This document shows, piece after piece, positions 10,401 to 22,400 of a stretch of DNA of 64,000 nucleotides. The first letter of the stretch is position 1, and the number at the start of each line of letters is the position of its first letter. A program made the translations under genes and the position numbers. Below the pieces are notes generated by a model. That model saw only the letters and a list, made by a program, of their open reading frames with translations. It searched no databases and had not been told where the DNA came from. This DNA is from Cyanophora paradoxa (Eukaryota > Glaucocystophyceae > Cyanophorales > Cyanophoraceae). Location: contig QPMI01000593.1 of assembly GCA_004431415.1 (NCBI GenBank), positions 62,001 through 126,000 on the forward strand. Reading direction: 5' to 3'.

Positions 10401-13400
10401 CGCGGAGCGCGGGGTCGAGCACCTTCTGCGCGGGCCAAGCGTCGTCGTCGAGCCCGGCCGTCGCAGGCGCATCAGCCCTCGAATCCGATGCGAAAGCTCT
10501 CTTTGTCTAGCGCTGACGGGCTGGACGGCAGGGACGGGGTCGGTGGCGCGCTTCAATGAGATTCAGGGCGAGCACGCCGCCGTATGCGCCGCGGCGTTGT
10601 CTGATGGCACTCCTGCGCAGGGCTGCACTACAGCACGTACGATGGGTACCTGTACGCGGTGACAAACACAGGCGTCTTTCGAGTGAACACGCCGTGCACG
10701 GCGACCCTCGTGGCGGGAAGCCTATCGTACACCGGTGCGCGGGGGGTGCAGGCAGCGGCTCGGCTGCACTGCGCAGTCACTTATCGTACTTGCGGTGGTC
10801 AGGTTTTGTGGAGGGCGGGTTCCTGTCGGCGCGGTTCAAGTGCGAATGTTTCTGTTGCGCACTGGCGGCCGAATCCTGCGCCTCACCTGCGCCCACCGCA
10901 GCTCACTGACGGGGATCACGGCTGCGTCGTCGACGCTCCTCTTCGTGTCGGACGAGGTGCTTGAGCCCTCCGCCGATACAGTCCGCTCAGCATCGCGTCC
11001 AACCGTCGGCCGCGCGCGCCGGGCTGCGTCAGAACAACGCTCGCATCCGCAAGATCGACCTCGGGAGCAGCACGGCCTCTGCACAGGTGACGACAATCGT
11101 GCGGGGTGCGTGCACGTGCATTCAGCCTGAATGCTCGATTGGAATTGGAGACGGACACGCGCTCGGCAGAGACTACAGGCTACGACAGCAACAACCAGGT
11201 CAACGGGCTGGCGTACTCACGGATGACGGGCTTCCTGTACTGGGTTCGAGAGGACGGCGCTGTTCGCAAGTCCAGGACAGACGGTGCGGCATTTGCTGCC
11301 GCGCGGATTGCGCCGGCGGGTTGCGAGGCGGGCGCTGTGCAGGGACGGGCCAGGCGACGGTGACGACGAACTCGGTTTTCGAGAGCATGTCTCCGGACTG
11401 CATCGCGGTTGACGCTAGCAGTGATGTGCTGTACATCGGCGCATCGGAGAGAGTGTACAAGGTGGGCCCGATGCCGCGGCCGCGTCGCGGCGGGTCGCTT
11501 GCTTTCATCACATAAGAGCTGACGGTACGCAGGTGGACGCGACGGGGACGGCATCCGCGAGTCCAGTCTTGTTCAAATCGTTCAGCACTTATGTACGGGG
11601 GGTGGAGATCGTGGAGTCGACGGGGTGCGCGCAATGGCGGGCGCGGCGCGGGGAGGGGCGTGTGTCCGACCAATGTCGCGCGCAGCTTCTGGCGGCTGTA
11701 CGCAAGCCTGGACACCGGCGCCATCCAGTCTCTCGATAGGTCAGTTTGCAGGCCGCGCATCAGCAGCGAATTCCTCGATGCTTCGCCCTAGATCTGGTGC
11801 TGATGCCGAGCCGTGCAGATCTGGAGCGATCAAGAGCGGAGAGGGCTTCTCGGTGCCGACCGCGCTCCAATCTTTGTACGAGGAGGACATAAAAAAGCCG
11901 GAATATGGGCTGGCGGCGGCAAGCGAGTTCGGCGGTCTCTACGCGTCCTGGGGTCGTGCGTCGTTGCGTCTGTTTCATGATGAGAGGCGCTTGCTGATTT
12001 CCGCTGGCTATTGCTCGCATGTGCAGGGCGCTACGCTTACCTGCACAAGCTTGCGGGGTTCGAGACTGCGATTCCGAGCACCACAACGCCGACCCGAGCC
12101 CGCGGCCGTCGCCCATGACGAGCCCGTTGCCAACGGATGCGGAGACGCCAAGCCGAGCGCGAGCCCGTCGCCCAGCCCGTCGCCGACAGCGTCGATGACG
12201 CCCAGCCCGTCGCCGAGTCCCTCGCCGGCACAGACGTCGGACACTGCGACGAGCTCGCCGTCCGCGACCCCGACGCCGCCTGCGGATCCCCTGTCGCGGA
12301 GCGCGGGGTCGAGCACCTTCTGCGCGGGCCAAGCGTCGTCGTCGAGCCCGGCCGTCGCAGGCGCATCAGCCCTCGAATCCGATGCGAAAGCTCTCTTTGT
12401 CTAGCGCTGACGGGCTGGACGGCAGGGACGGGGTCGGTGGCGCGCTTCAATGAGATTCAGGGCGAGCACGCCGCCGTATGCGCCGCGGCGTTGTCTGATG
12501 GCACTCCTGCGCAGGGCTGCACTACAGCACGTACGATGGGTACCTGTACGCGGTGACGAACACAGGCGTCTTTCGAGTGAACACGCCGTGCACGGCGACC
12601 CTCGTGGCGGGAAGCCTATCGTACACCGGTGCGCGGGGGGTGCAGGCAGCGGCTCGGCTGCACTGCGCAGTCACTTATCGTACTTGCGGTGGTCAGGTTT
12701 TGTGGAGGGCGGGTTCCTGTCGGCGCGGTTCAAGTGCAAATGCTTTTTGATGCGCACTCGTGACTGCATCCCTCGCCTCACCTGCGCCGCCGCAGCTCAC
12801 TGACGGGGATCACGGCTGCGTCGTCGACGCTCCTCTTCGTGTCGGACGAGGTGCTTGAGCCCTCCGCCGATACAGTCCGCTCAGCATCGCGTCCAACCGT
12901 CGGCCGCGCGCGCCGGGCTGCGTCAGAACAACGCTCGCATCCGCAAGATCGACCTCGGGAGCAGCACGGCCTCTGCACAGGTGACGACAATCGTGCGGGG
13001 TGCGTGCAACTGCATTCAGCCTGAATGCTCGATTGGAATTGGGGACGGACATGCGCTCGGCAGAGACTGCCGGCTACGACAGCAACAATCAGGTGAATGG
13101 GCTGGCGTACTCGCGGCTGACGGGCTTCCTGTACTGGGTTCGAGAGGACGGCGCTGTCCGCAAGTCCAGGACAGACGGTGCGGCATTTGCTGCCGCGCGG
13201 ATTGCGCCGGCGGGTTGCGAGGCGGGCGCTGTGCAGGGACGGGCCAGGCGACGGTGACGACGAACTCGGTTTTCGAGAGCATGTCTCCGGACTGCATCGC
13301 AGTTGACGCTAGTAGTGATGTGCTGTACATCGGCGCATCGGAGAGGGTGTACAAGGTGGGCCCGATGCCGCGGCCGCGTCGCGGCGGGTCGCTTGCTTTC

Positions 13401-16400
13401 ATCACATAAGAGCTGACGGTACGCAGGTGGACGCGACGGGGACGGCATCCGCGAGTCCAGTCTTGTTCAAATCGTTCAGCACTTATGTACGGGGGGTGGA
13501 GATCGTGGAGTCGACGGGGTGCGCGCAATGGCGGGCGCGGCGCGGGGAGGGGCGTGTGTCCGACCAATGTCGCGCGCAGCTTCTGGCGGCTGTACGCGAG
13601 CCTGGACACCGGCGCCATCCAGTCTCTCGATAGGTCAGTTTGCAGGCCGCGCATCAGCAGCGAATTCCTCGATGCTTCGCCCTAGATCTGGTGCTGATGC
13701 CGAGCCCGTGCAGATCTGGAGCGATCAAGAGCGGAGAGGGCTTCTCGGTGCCGACCGCGCTCCAATCTTTGAACGAGGAAGACGTGAAGAAGCCGGAATA
13801 TGGGCTGGCAGCGGCGAGCGAGTTCGGCGGTCTCTACGCGGCCTGGGGTCGTGCGTCGCCCCAGCCGTTCCTGAAACACAATCTTAAAATGGTTGAAGCG
13901 CTGGCTCATTTCCTGTATGCTGCTGGTCGCGTGCGCAGGTCGATACGCATACCTGCACAAGCTCGCGGGGTTCGCGGCCTCGATTCCGGGCACCGCAACG
14001 CCGAGTCCGAGCCCGTCGCCCAGCCCTTTGCTGATGGAGACGCCGAGCTCGAGTCTTTCGCCCAGCCCATCGCCCATGGAGGCACCGACCCCGAGTCCAG
14101 CTCCAAGTGTTGGCGATGTGATCTCGTCTGTCGCGAACGCCACGTGCTCTGGCGGAGTCACTGGCAGTACCGGGTCTCCGACCTTCTGCGTAGGCAACGA
14201 CAAGGCCCCGTCGACGGGCGTCGCGGGTCGGCCTGTTTTCATTATAATGAACTGTGCATTAGAATTGATTTATCTGGCTTTGCGGCTTATAATTATACGG
14301 ATGGGCAGGATTTGGTACAACGGCATTCTTCAACACGCTTCTTGGTGCATTCTTTTCTATGCACAATCAGTTTATACCTCTGCTACAGCTCCCTTTGTTT
14401 TATATCTGTGCACACTCGAGCTCTAACTGGATCGTGCTGGCAGCTATTCACCACAGTCCTTACGATAATTATGTATATGCGACAACGTACACCGCGATCT
14501 TCCGCATTGATGGCACATGCACCTCTACACTGATAGCTGGCCATGCCAAAAACAAAGGTCAGGGCCCGCTGTCCTCATCGCGATCGTACGCGTGTAGCGA
14601 GGTCTCTGCGGAGCTTAGTCGGCGTTTCTCGCAGGCTACTTGAATGGCGCTCTGCTACAGTCTGAGTTTGAGTAAGGAATTTACATATGCATTGACATCC
14701 TCATCATGAGCGCAGCGTTGAGCGCTCTCGTTTATCGCCTCGCCTCGCGCAGTTCACCGCAAGGGATCACAGCGGTGTCGAGGAGCGTGCTGTTTGTGGC
14801 AGACACGGCAAACGCAAGGATCCGCAGGGTGGACCTTGCCCTGGACGCCGTGACCGATCTTTTCTATGATGGTGCTCTTCTATATGATTTTGTGGTTTCG
14901 CACCACATTGCAATTGACAGTCGCGAGCACGCGCAACCACTTGCGCAGCATCTGCGAAGCTGCAGCTGTACGGCCTTGCGTACTCGCCCCTCTCAGGGCG
15001 CCTGTACTGGATGAACCACAACAAAGATCTCGTCAGCGTCAAGCTCGACGGTTTGCCTCGGGCGCGCCTGTGCTTTCGTGCCATCTAATTTGACTTTTCA
15101 GGGACTGACCCGCAAGCCGTTGTTATTGAAACCGGCCCGGGCAACATTGGGGCAGACAGCGTCGCGATTGATGCCGACGCTGACATTCTCTACGTGGCTG
15201 TCAGCTCGACCGTGTACAAAGTGCGCTGGTCGCACTTGAATTGCAGCTGGAGGACCGGCTCACAGTTCAAGCAGGTGGACGCGAGGGACATAGTTGCGTC
15301 GTCCAAAGACGTGTTTACGAAGGACCTGAAGTACACGCCCACTGGCGTGGACGTCGTGCAGGCTTCTTTGGGGTGCGGGATGTATACTTGCACCTGCTAT
15401 CTTCGAACTTTCTGCTGATTTCACGCCTGCAATGTTGCTCGCAGATTCTGGCGGGTGATGGTCGGTCAGGCACAGGACGGCGTGCGCTTCTTCAACAGGT
15501 GCTCAAGCACTGGTTCCCGTGCGGGCGCGCAAACTAGAATAAACATTGACTCGTGCGTGCAGCTCAGGAGCGCTGCAGTCGGCCGAGACGATTTCGTCGC
15601 CGTTGAAGTGCGTACCCGCAGCAGTTTTGCTGCTTAGGGCGCTTTATGCGCGGAGCTCCATTGACCCCCACCGCAGGCCCGGAAGTACCGAGACTGCTGG
15701 AGAGGCCGATGGTGGGGTGGCGACAGTGCGCTACACGGATGGCACTCGAGTCTTCACCGCTTGGGGCCGTGCGCACGCATCCTTTCCCGCCTTCGGCTGC
15801 GCTTCTGCTCCGCACGTCGCATTTATTTCCGATACCGACAGAGGGACGGATCTACTCTCGCAACGCAACGACGATATGCGCCAACGCTCCGGCAGTTTCG
15901 TCGGGCCCGTCTCCAAGCCCACGCCCATCGGCAAGCCCGAGCCCGTTGCCGACGGCGACGCCGAGCCCGAGCCCGTCGCCCAGCCCGTCCCCGACGGCGA
16001 CGCCGAGCCCGAGCCCATCGCCCAGCCCGTCCCCGATGGCGACGCCGAGCCCGAGCCCGTCGCCCAGCCCGTCCCCGACGGCGACGCCGAGCCCGAGCCC
16101 ATCGCCCAGCCCGTCCCCGATGGCGACGCCGAGCCCGAGCCCGTCGCCCAGCCCGTCGCCGACGGAGACGCCGAGCCCGAGCCCGTCGCCCAGCCCGTCG
16201 CCGACGGAGACGCCGAGCCCGAGCCCGTCGCCCAGCCCGTCGCCGACGGAGACGCCCAGCCCGAGCCCGTCGCCCAGCCCGTCGCCGACGGAGACGCCGA
16301 GCCCGAGCCCGTCGCCCAGCCCGTCGCCGACGGCGACGACGAGCCCGAGCCCGTCGCCCAGCCCGTCGCCGACGGAGGCGCCGAGCCCGAGCCCGTCGCC

Positions 16401-19400
16401 CAGCCCTTCGCCGATGGCGACGCCGAGCCCGAGCCCGTCGCCCAGCCCGTCCCCGACGGCGACGCGAGCCGAGCCCGTCGCCCAGCCCGTCGCCGACGGC
16501 GACGCCGAGCCCGAGCCGTCGCCCAGCCCGTCGCCGACGGAGACGCCGAGCCCGAGCCCGTCGCCCAGCCCGTCGCCGACGGAGACGCCGAGCCCGAGCC
16601 CGTCGCCCAGCCCGTCGCCGACGGAGACGCCGAGCCCGAGCCCGTCGCCCAGCCCGTCGCCGACGGAGACGCCGAGCCCGAGCCCGTCGCCCAGCCCGTC
16701 GCCGACGGAGACGCCGAGCCCGAGCCCGTCGCCCAGCCCGTCGCCGACGGCGACGCCGAGCCCGAGCCCGTCGCCCAGCCCGTCGCCAACGGAGACGCCG
16801 AGCCCGAGCCCGTCGCCCAGCCCGTCGCCGACGGCGACGCCGAGCCCGAGCCCGTCGCCCAGCCCTTCGCCGACGGAGACGCCGAGCCCGAGCCCGTCGC
16901 CCAGCCCGTCGCCGACGGAGGCGCCGAGCCCGAGCCCGTCGCCCAGCCCGTCGCCAACGGAGACGCCGAGCCCGAGCCCGTCGCCCAGCCCTTCGCCGAC
17001 GGAGACGCCGAGCTCGAGCCCGTCGCCCAGCCCTTCGCCGACGGAGACGCCGAGCCCGAGCCCGTCGCCCAGCCCGTCCCCGACGGCGACGCCGAGCCCG
17101 AGCCCGTCGCCCAGCCCGTCGCCGACGGAGACACCGAGCCCGAGCCCGTCGCCCAGCCCATCCCCGACGGCGACGCCGAGCCCGAGCCCGTCGCCCAGCC
17201 CGTCGCCGACGGCGACGCCGAGCCCGAGCCCGTCGCCCAGCCCGTCGCCGACGGCGACGACGAGCCCGAGCCCGTCGCCCAGCCCGTCGCCAACGGAGAC
17301 GCCGAGCCCGAGCCCGTCGCCCAGCCCGTCGCCAACGGAGACGCCGAGCCCGAGCCCGTCGCCCAGCCCTTCGCCGACGGAGACGCCGAGCCCGAGCCCG
17401 TCGCCCAGCCCGTCGCGGACGGCGACGCCGAGCCCGAGCCCGTCGCCCAGCCCGTCGCCGACGGAGACGCCGAGCCCGAGCCCGTCGCCCAGCCCATCCC
17501 GACGGCGACGCCGAGCCCGAGCCCGTCGCCCAGCCCGTCGCCGACGGCGACGCCGAGCCCGAGCCCGTCGCCCAGCCCGTCGCCAACGGAGACGCCAAGC
17601 CCGAGCCCGTCGCCCAGCCCGTCGCCGACGGCGACGCCGAGCCGAGCCCGTCGCCCAGCCCGTCGCCGACGGAGACGCCGAGCCCGAGCCCGTCGCCCAG
17701 CCCGTCGCCGACGGAGACGCCGAGCCCGAGCCCGTCGCCGAGCCCGTCGCCAACGGCGACGCCGAACCCGAGCCCGTCGCCCAGCCCGTCGCCCAGCCCG
17801 TCGCCCAGCCCGTCGCCTACGGAGACGCCGAGCCCGAGCCCGTCGCCCAGCCCGTCGCCGACGGAGACACCGAGCCCGAGCCCGTCGCCCAGCCCGTCGC
17901 GGACGGCGACGTCGAGCCCGAGCCCGTCGCCCAGCCCGTCGCCGACGGCGACGCTGAGCCCGAGCCCGTCGCCCAGCCCGTCGCCGACGGAGACGCCGAG
18001 CCCGAGCCCGTCGCCCAGCCCTTCGCCGACGGAGACGCCGAGCCCGAGCCCGTCGCCCAGCCCGTCGCCGACGGCGACGACGAGCCAGAGCCCGTCGCCC
18101 AGCCCGTCGCCGACGGAGACGCCCAGCCCGAGCCCGTCGCCAAGCCCGAGCCCGTCGCCCAGCCCGAGCCCGTCGCCCAGCCCGTCGCCGACGGCGACGC
18201 CGAGCCCGAGCCCGTCGCCCAGCCCGTCGCCGACGGAGACGCCGAGCCCGAGCCCGTCGCCCAACCCGAGCCCGTCGCCCAGCCCGAGCCCGTCGCCCAG
18301 CCCGAGCCCGTCGCCCAGCCCGAGCCCGTCGCCCAGCCCGAGCCCGTCGCCCAGCCCGAGCCCGTCTTCCATCCCGAGCCCGTCGCCCAGCCCGAGCCCG
18401 TCGCCCAGCCCGAGCCCGTCGCCAAGCCCGAGCCCGTCGCCCAGCCCGAGCCCGTCGCCAAGCCCGAGCTCGTCGCCTAGCCCGAGCCCGTCGCCCAGCC
18501 CGAGCCCGTCGCCCAGCCCGAGCCCGTCTTCCAGCCCGAGCCCGTCGCCCAGCCCGAGCCCGTCGCCAAGCCCGAGCCCGTCGCCAAGCCCGAGCCCGTC
18601 GCCCAGCCGAGCCCGTCGCCCAGCCCGAGCCCGTCGCCCAGCCCGAGCCCGTCGCCCAGCCCGAGCCCGTCGCCCAGCCCGAGCCCGTCGCCCAGCCCGA
18701 GCCCGTCTTCCATCCCGAGCCCGTCGCCCAGCCCGAGCCCGTCGCCCAGCCCGAGCCGTCGCCAAGCCCGAGCCCGTCGCCCAGCCCGAGCCCGTCGCCA
18801 AGCCCGAGCTCGTCGCCTAGCCCGAGCCCGTCGCCCAGCCCGAGCCCGTCGCCCAGCCCGAGCCCGTCTTCCAGCCCGAGCCCGTCGCCCAGCCCGAGCC
18901 CGTCGCCAAGCCCGAGCCCGTCGCCAAGCCCGAGCCCGTCGCCCAGCCCGAGCCCGTCGCCCAGCCCGAGCCCGTCGCCCAGCCCGAGCCCGTCGCCCAG
19001 CCCGAGCCCGTCGCCCAGCCCGAGCCCGTCGCCCAGCCCGAGCCCGTCGCCCAGCCCGAGCCCGTCGCCCAGCCCGTCGCCGGTGCAGGCAGCGGGCCCT
19101 CCCTTGGGTACGTTTGGAGACGTTTACGTGGAAGAAGCACGGTTTGATACATACGGCTACACCATCACCTTCGTGTGCGCATGCTTCCGTGGCCATGCCT
19201 GGTTCCCCTAGTCTCGTTTCTTATTGTCGTGCAGTTTGGGATCGACTTCCGGCTCAACGTCTGCCAGGCGACTCCGTCAAATAGGCTCAGGTTCCGAGCC
19301 AAGCTCTCCTGGTGGAAGTTGGGGAATAGTCCCAGCAAGCGCACTGTCAAGCAACAGCTCGGCCGTTCTCGGCGCCAATGCATACGCGGAATGGAAGGGC

Positions 19401-22400
19401 CCGGCTCAGCTAGCCTTCGGTCTGGTGCGCCGCTTCGTTTTATAACTGAATACATGCAAGTCAACACTGAACGGGACGGACAGGGTGGAGATGCAACCGT
19501 TATGCCTGGGGACATCATTGTGCTCAGGCTCGCTGATCTCCAGCTCGCGATCCCGGGGCGGGTTGCTGCAGAGCTCCCCACCGTGGTGCTCCCTCCTCGG
19601 GAGTGGCCCGCCCTCACTATCCTCTTGAGCCCGCTCACGACCGGTTCGAGAACTCTAAATCAATATTACATTCGTGTGCTGATGTTCCCTCCATGCAGTG
19701 GCGTACTGCGACCACGCGAGAATCGGGGCGCCGGTCTCCGGCGGAGGCCGCTGGCCGCTTCGCGTGCGGTGGACCTGCGCCGGCGCGAGCTGCACGCGCC
19801 CCGACGTGGAGCTCGCCGTCCAGCGCGCGGGGCCGGCGCGCGCCGCCGACCTGCCGTCCGACCTGCCGCCGGGCGACCTCGAGCTCCGCGTCTCTGCCGA
19901 GATCGCGCTGGGCGGGGCCCGCTACTCCGCCGCCGGCACCGTTCGCAAGGTGAAACCCTGCTTCGCCGATTCGCGTCTCTACTTCGATTGATCTCTGCCG
20001 ATCACAGAGCAAAGGGAAGCCGCCTCGCGTCTGGGCGCCGTACAGCGCTGTGACCGTCGAGTCGTCAGAGCCTCTCTTCCTCTTCGTGACTGCCGAGCGC
20101 GTCGTCTGCGTCTCGTCGTCCGAGAGCCAGCCCGCCAACGCAACCGGAGGCCTGCTCTACCGATGTGCGTTCCACTTCCTGCCGCGATGTAACGACTAGG
20201 TTCGATGTGCGACGAAGTGGCGCGACCTAACGATTCCGCCGCGAGCAGGGGCCCTTCCCAACGACATGCAGCTCGCCCCCGCGCTCATCAGCGCCATCGA
20301 TGTCTCACGCCAGAGGCTGGCGCTCCCCCGCTTTGTGCGTGGCGCACGCCGCCGATGCGTTGTTCGGGTCGCTAACGCAGCCCGTGCAACGCGCAGTCGC
20401 TGTACCCGGACCGAGTGTACGACTTCGTTGTGACGGTAACCGACGCGAGCCAGTCACCCCACGAAGAGTCACAGCACGCCATCCGCGTCGCCGTCCTCTC
20501 GCGCCCTCTCGAGGCTTCGATCACGATTGCCAGCAGTGCCAGTCCGCCCTACTTCTTTCACTTTCTTACTGGCAAAGGTTGATCGTCGGACCCAGGAAGG
20601 ACGGAGCTGTCGCTCACAGAGGAACTCGTGGCGTCGGCCGCTGGGAGCCGAGGTGCCTGTTGGCGCTGCGCATAGCTGCAGAAAGATTGCGGGGCCTTCT
20701 CCATAACTCGCTGGCTTGCGCAGACCCCGACCACGAGGGCAGCCTCCTCTGCTTCTCTTGGTGCGCGTGCGCGAAATCTCGAACAGCACAGCATGTCGTC
20801 CTGACGCGTCTGCAGGAGCCTCGAAACGCGAGCGGGCGATCTCCTGGCCCCAGCCACGGAGCTCGGCGGAGCTCCCACATTCGTCTTCGAGCCTCGCGCC
20901 TTCGGTATTGCAGTCTCTTCACTCAGTCTGCCGAGAGCAGCCGCCGATCTTGGCTGTCTGTGCAGGCATGGAGGAGGGCAAGCCGTACCTCGTCCGCGTG
21001 GCGGTCGTGTCGCACCGCAACTCCAGCGCGGCCTCCTGCTCCTCTGTTTCGAATTCCAGCGCCAACGCCACTGCCGCCGTCTCCATTTCCTTCTCCGCCA
21101 CCCAAAGCAACTGGCGGGTGACAATGTGCGCCATCCGAATTGCGAACAGGCGCTCCGACAAGCTCTCTAATCGCAACCGTAACAACCGCCGCGCAGCAAC
21201 AAGGCGGTGCCGCACGATCTGATGCACGCGCACCTGAGGCACACGATCCAGCTGCGCTGCGAGGCGCCGCCGGACGCCCGCTCGTTCGGGTGGACGCTCG
21301 GGGACGCCTGGGGCGACGCCGACGTCTCCGAGCACGCGGTCGCGACGTCCTCGACGACCTCGACGCTCGTGCTCGACCCCGTCCGCCTGCAGCTCGCCAC
21401 CGACCGCGTCTACACCGCGACCTGCACCGCCTCCAACGGCGCCCGCGAGGCCTCGGACCGCGCCGCCTTCCGGCTGCTTTCGGGCCCGTCCGCCGGCTCG
21501 TGCCTCGTCTCGCCGCGCAAGGGCATCGCGTTGAACACCGTTTTCCGCGTGGAGGTCCCCTCGATCCCGCTCCCGCTTTCCTCGGCCCTCATTGATTGAC
21601 GCCGTTCGTCCGCCCGTGCGCAGTGCGCGAACTGGAGCTCCCCGCACAGCGCCGGCGAGGAGCTGCGGTACACGCTGCAGGCGCTCCTGCCAAGCGGCGA
21701 GATTCTGCGCCTCGCGTCCGCCCGCGGCGTCCTGCAGCCCGTCTTTGAGTCTGTGCTTCCCGGTGCGCATTCACCGTGCACCGCCAGCGCCCCTCGGCGA
21801 GCCCACTTACGAATGCCCTCGCAGCGTCCTCGGCGCGAAAGGCGATTCCGACGTCCCTTCGCGTGGCCGTCCAAGACAAGTTCGGTGCATACCGCTGGCG
21901 CCGCCGAGGCCTGCGACGCGCCCGCTTACAGCTTCCGCGTGCAGGCGCCGAGACCGTCTTCTTCGCGGGGCTGGAGGTTTCGGTGGAGGCCGAGCTGTAC
22001 AGCAGCGCCGCCGTGGCGGGCGTGGCGGAGACGGCGCTGCAGGGCGTCCTTCGCGCCCTCAACACCCTCCAGCGCCCCCCCGGCGACAACGGGTGCGCCC
22101 GGCGCCGGCGAGTTCGAGCGCGCCGGCGTCGCGATTGCTAACTGCGCGCAGACTGGACGAGGCGCTCGACTCGTTCGGCGTCGTCGCTTCCGCCGCCTCC
22201 AGCGCCGCTGCGGTCAGCCCCTTGCCCAACCTGCCGCTAGCGCTCCCGCGTTCGTCCTGCATTCCCTGCACTGACTCTGCTGTGCAGCTCCTCGACGGAG
22301 CGCTCGACCAGCTCGACGGGGCGAAGGTGGCGAAGAGCGTCCGGGCGGCCGTGGACGGCATCCTCGCCGCCGCGCTCGACGAAAGCTTCGCCTCCGAGGG

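Noticed and set aside
15731-18801. Very long minus-strand and alternative-frame ORFs over the Ser-Pro array ([38 protein letters not shown])
   Set aside because: The repeat lacks stop codons in all frames; only the Ser-Pro plus frame connects to real exons on both sides.
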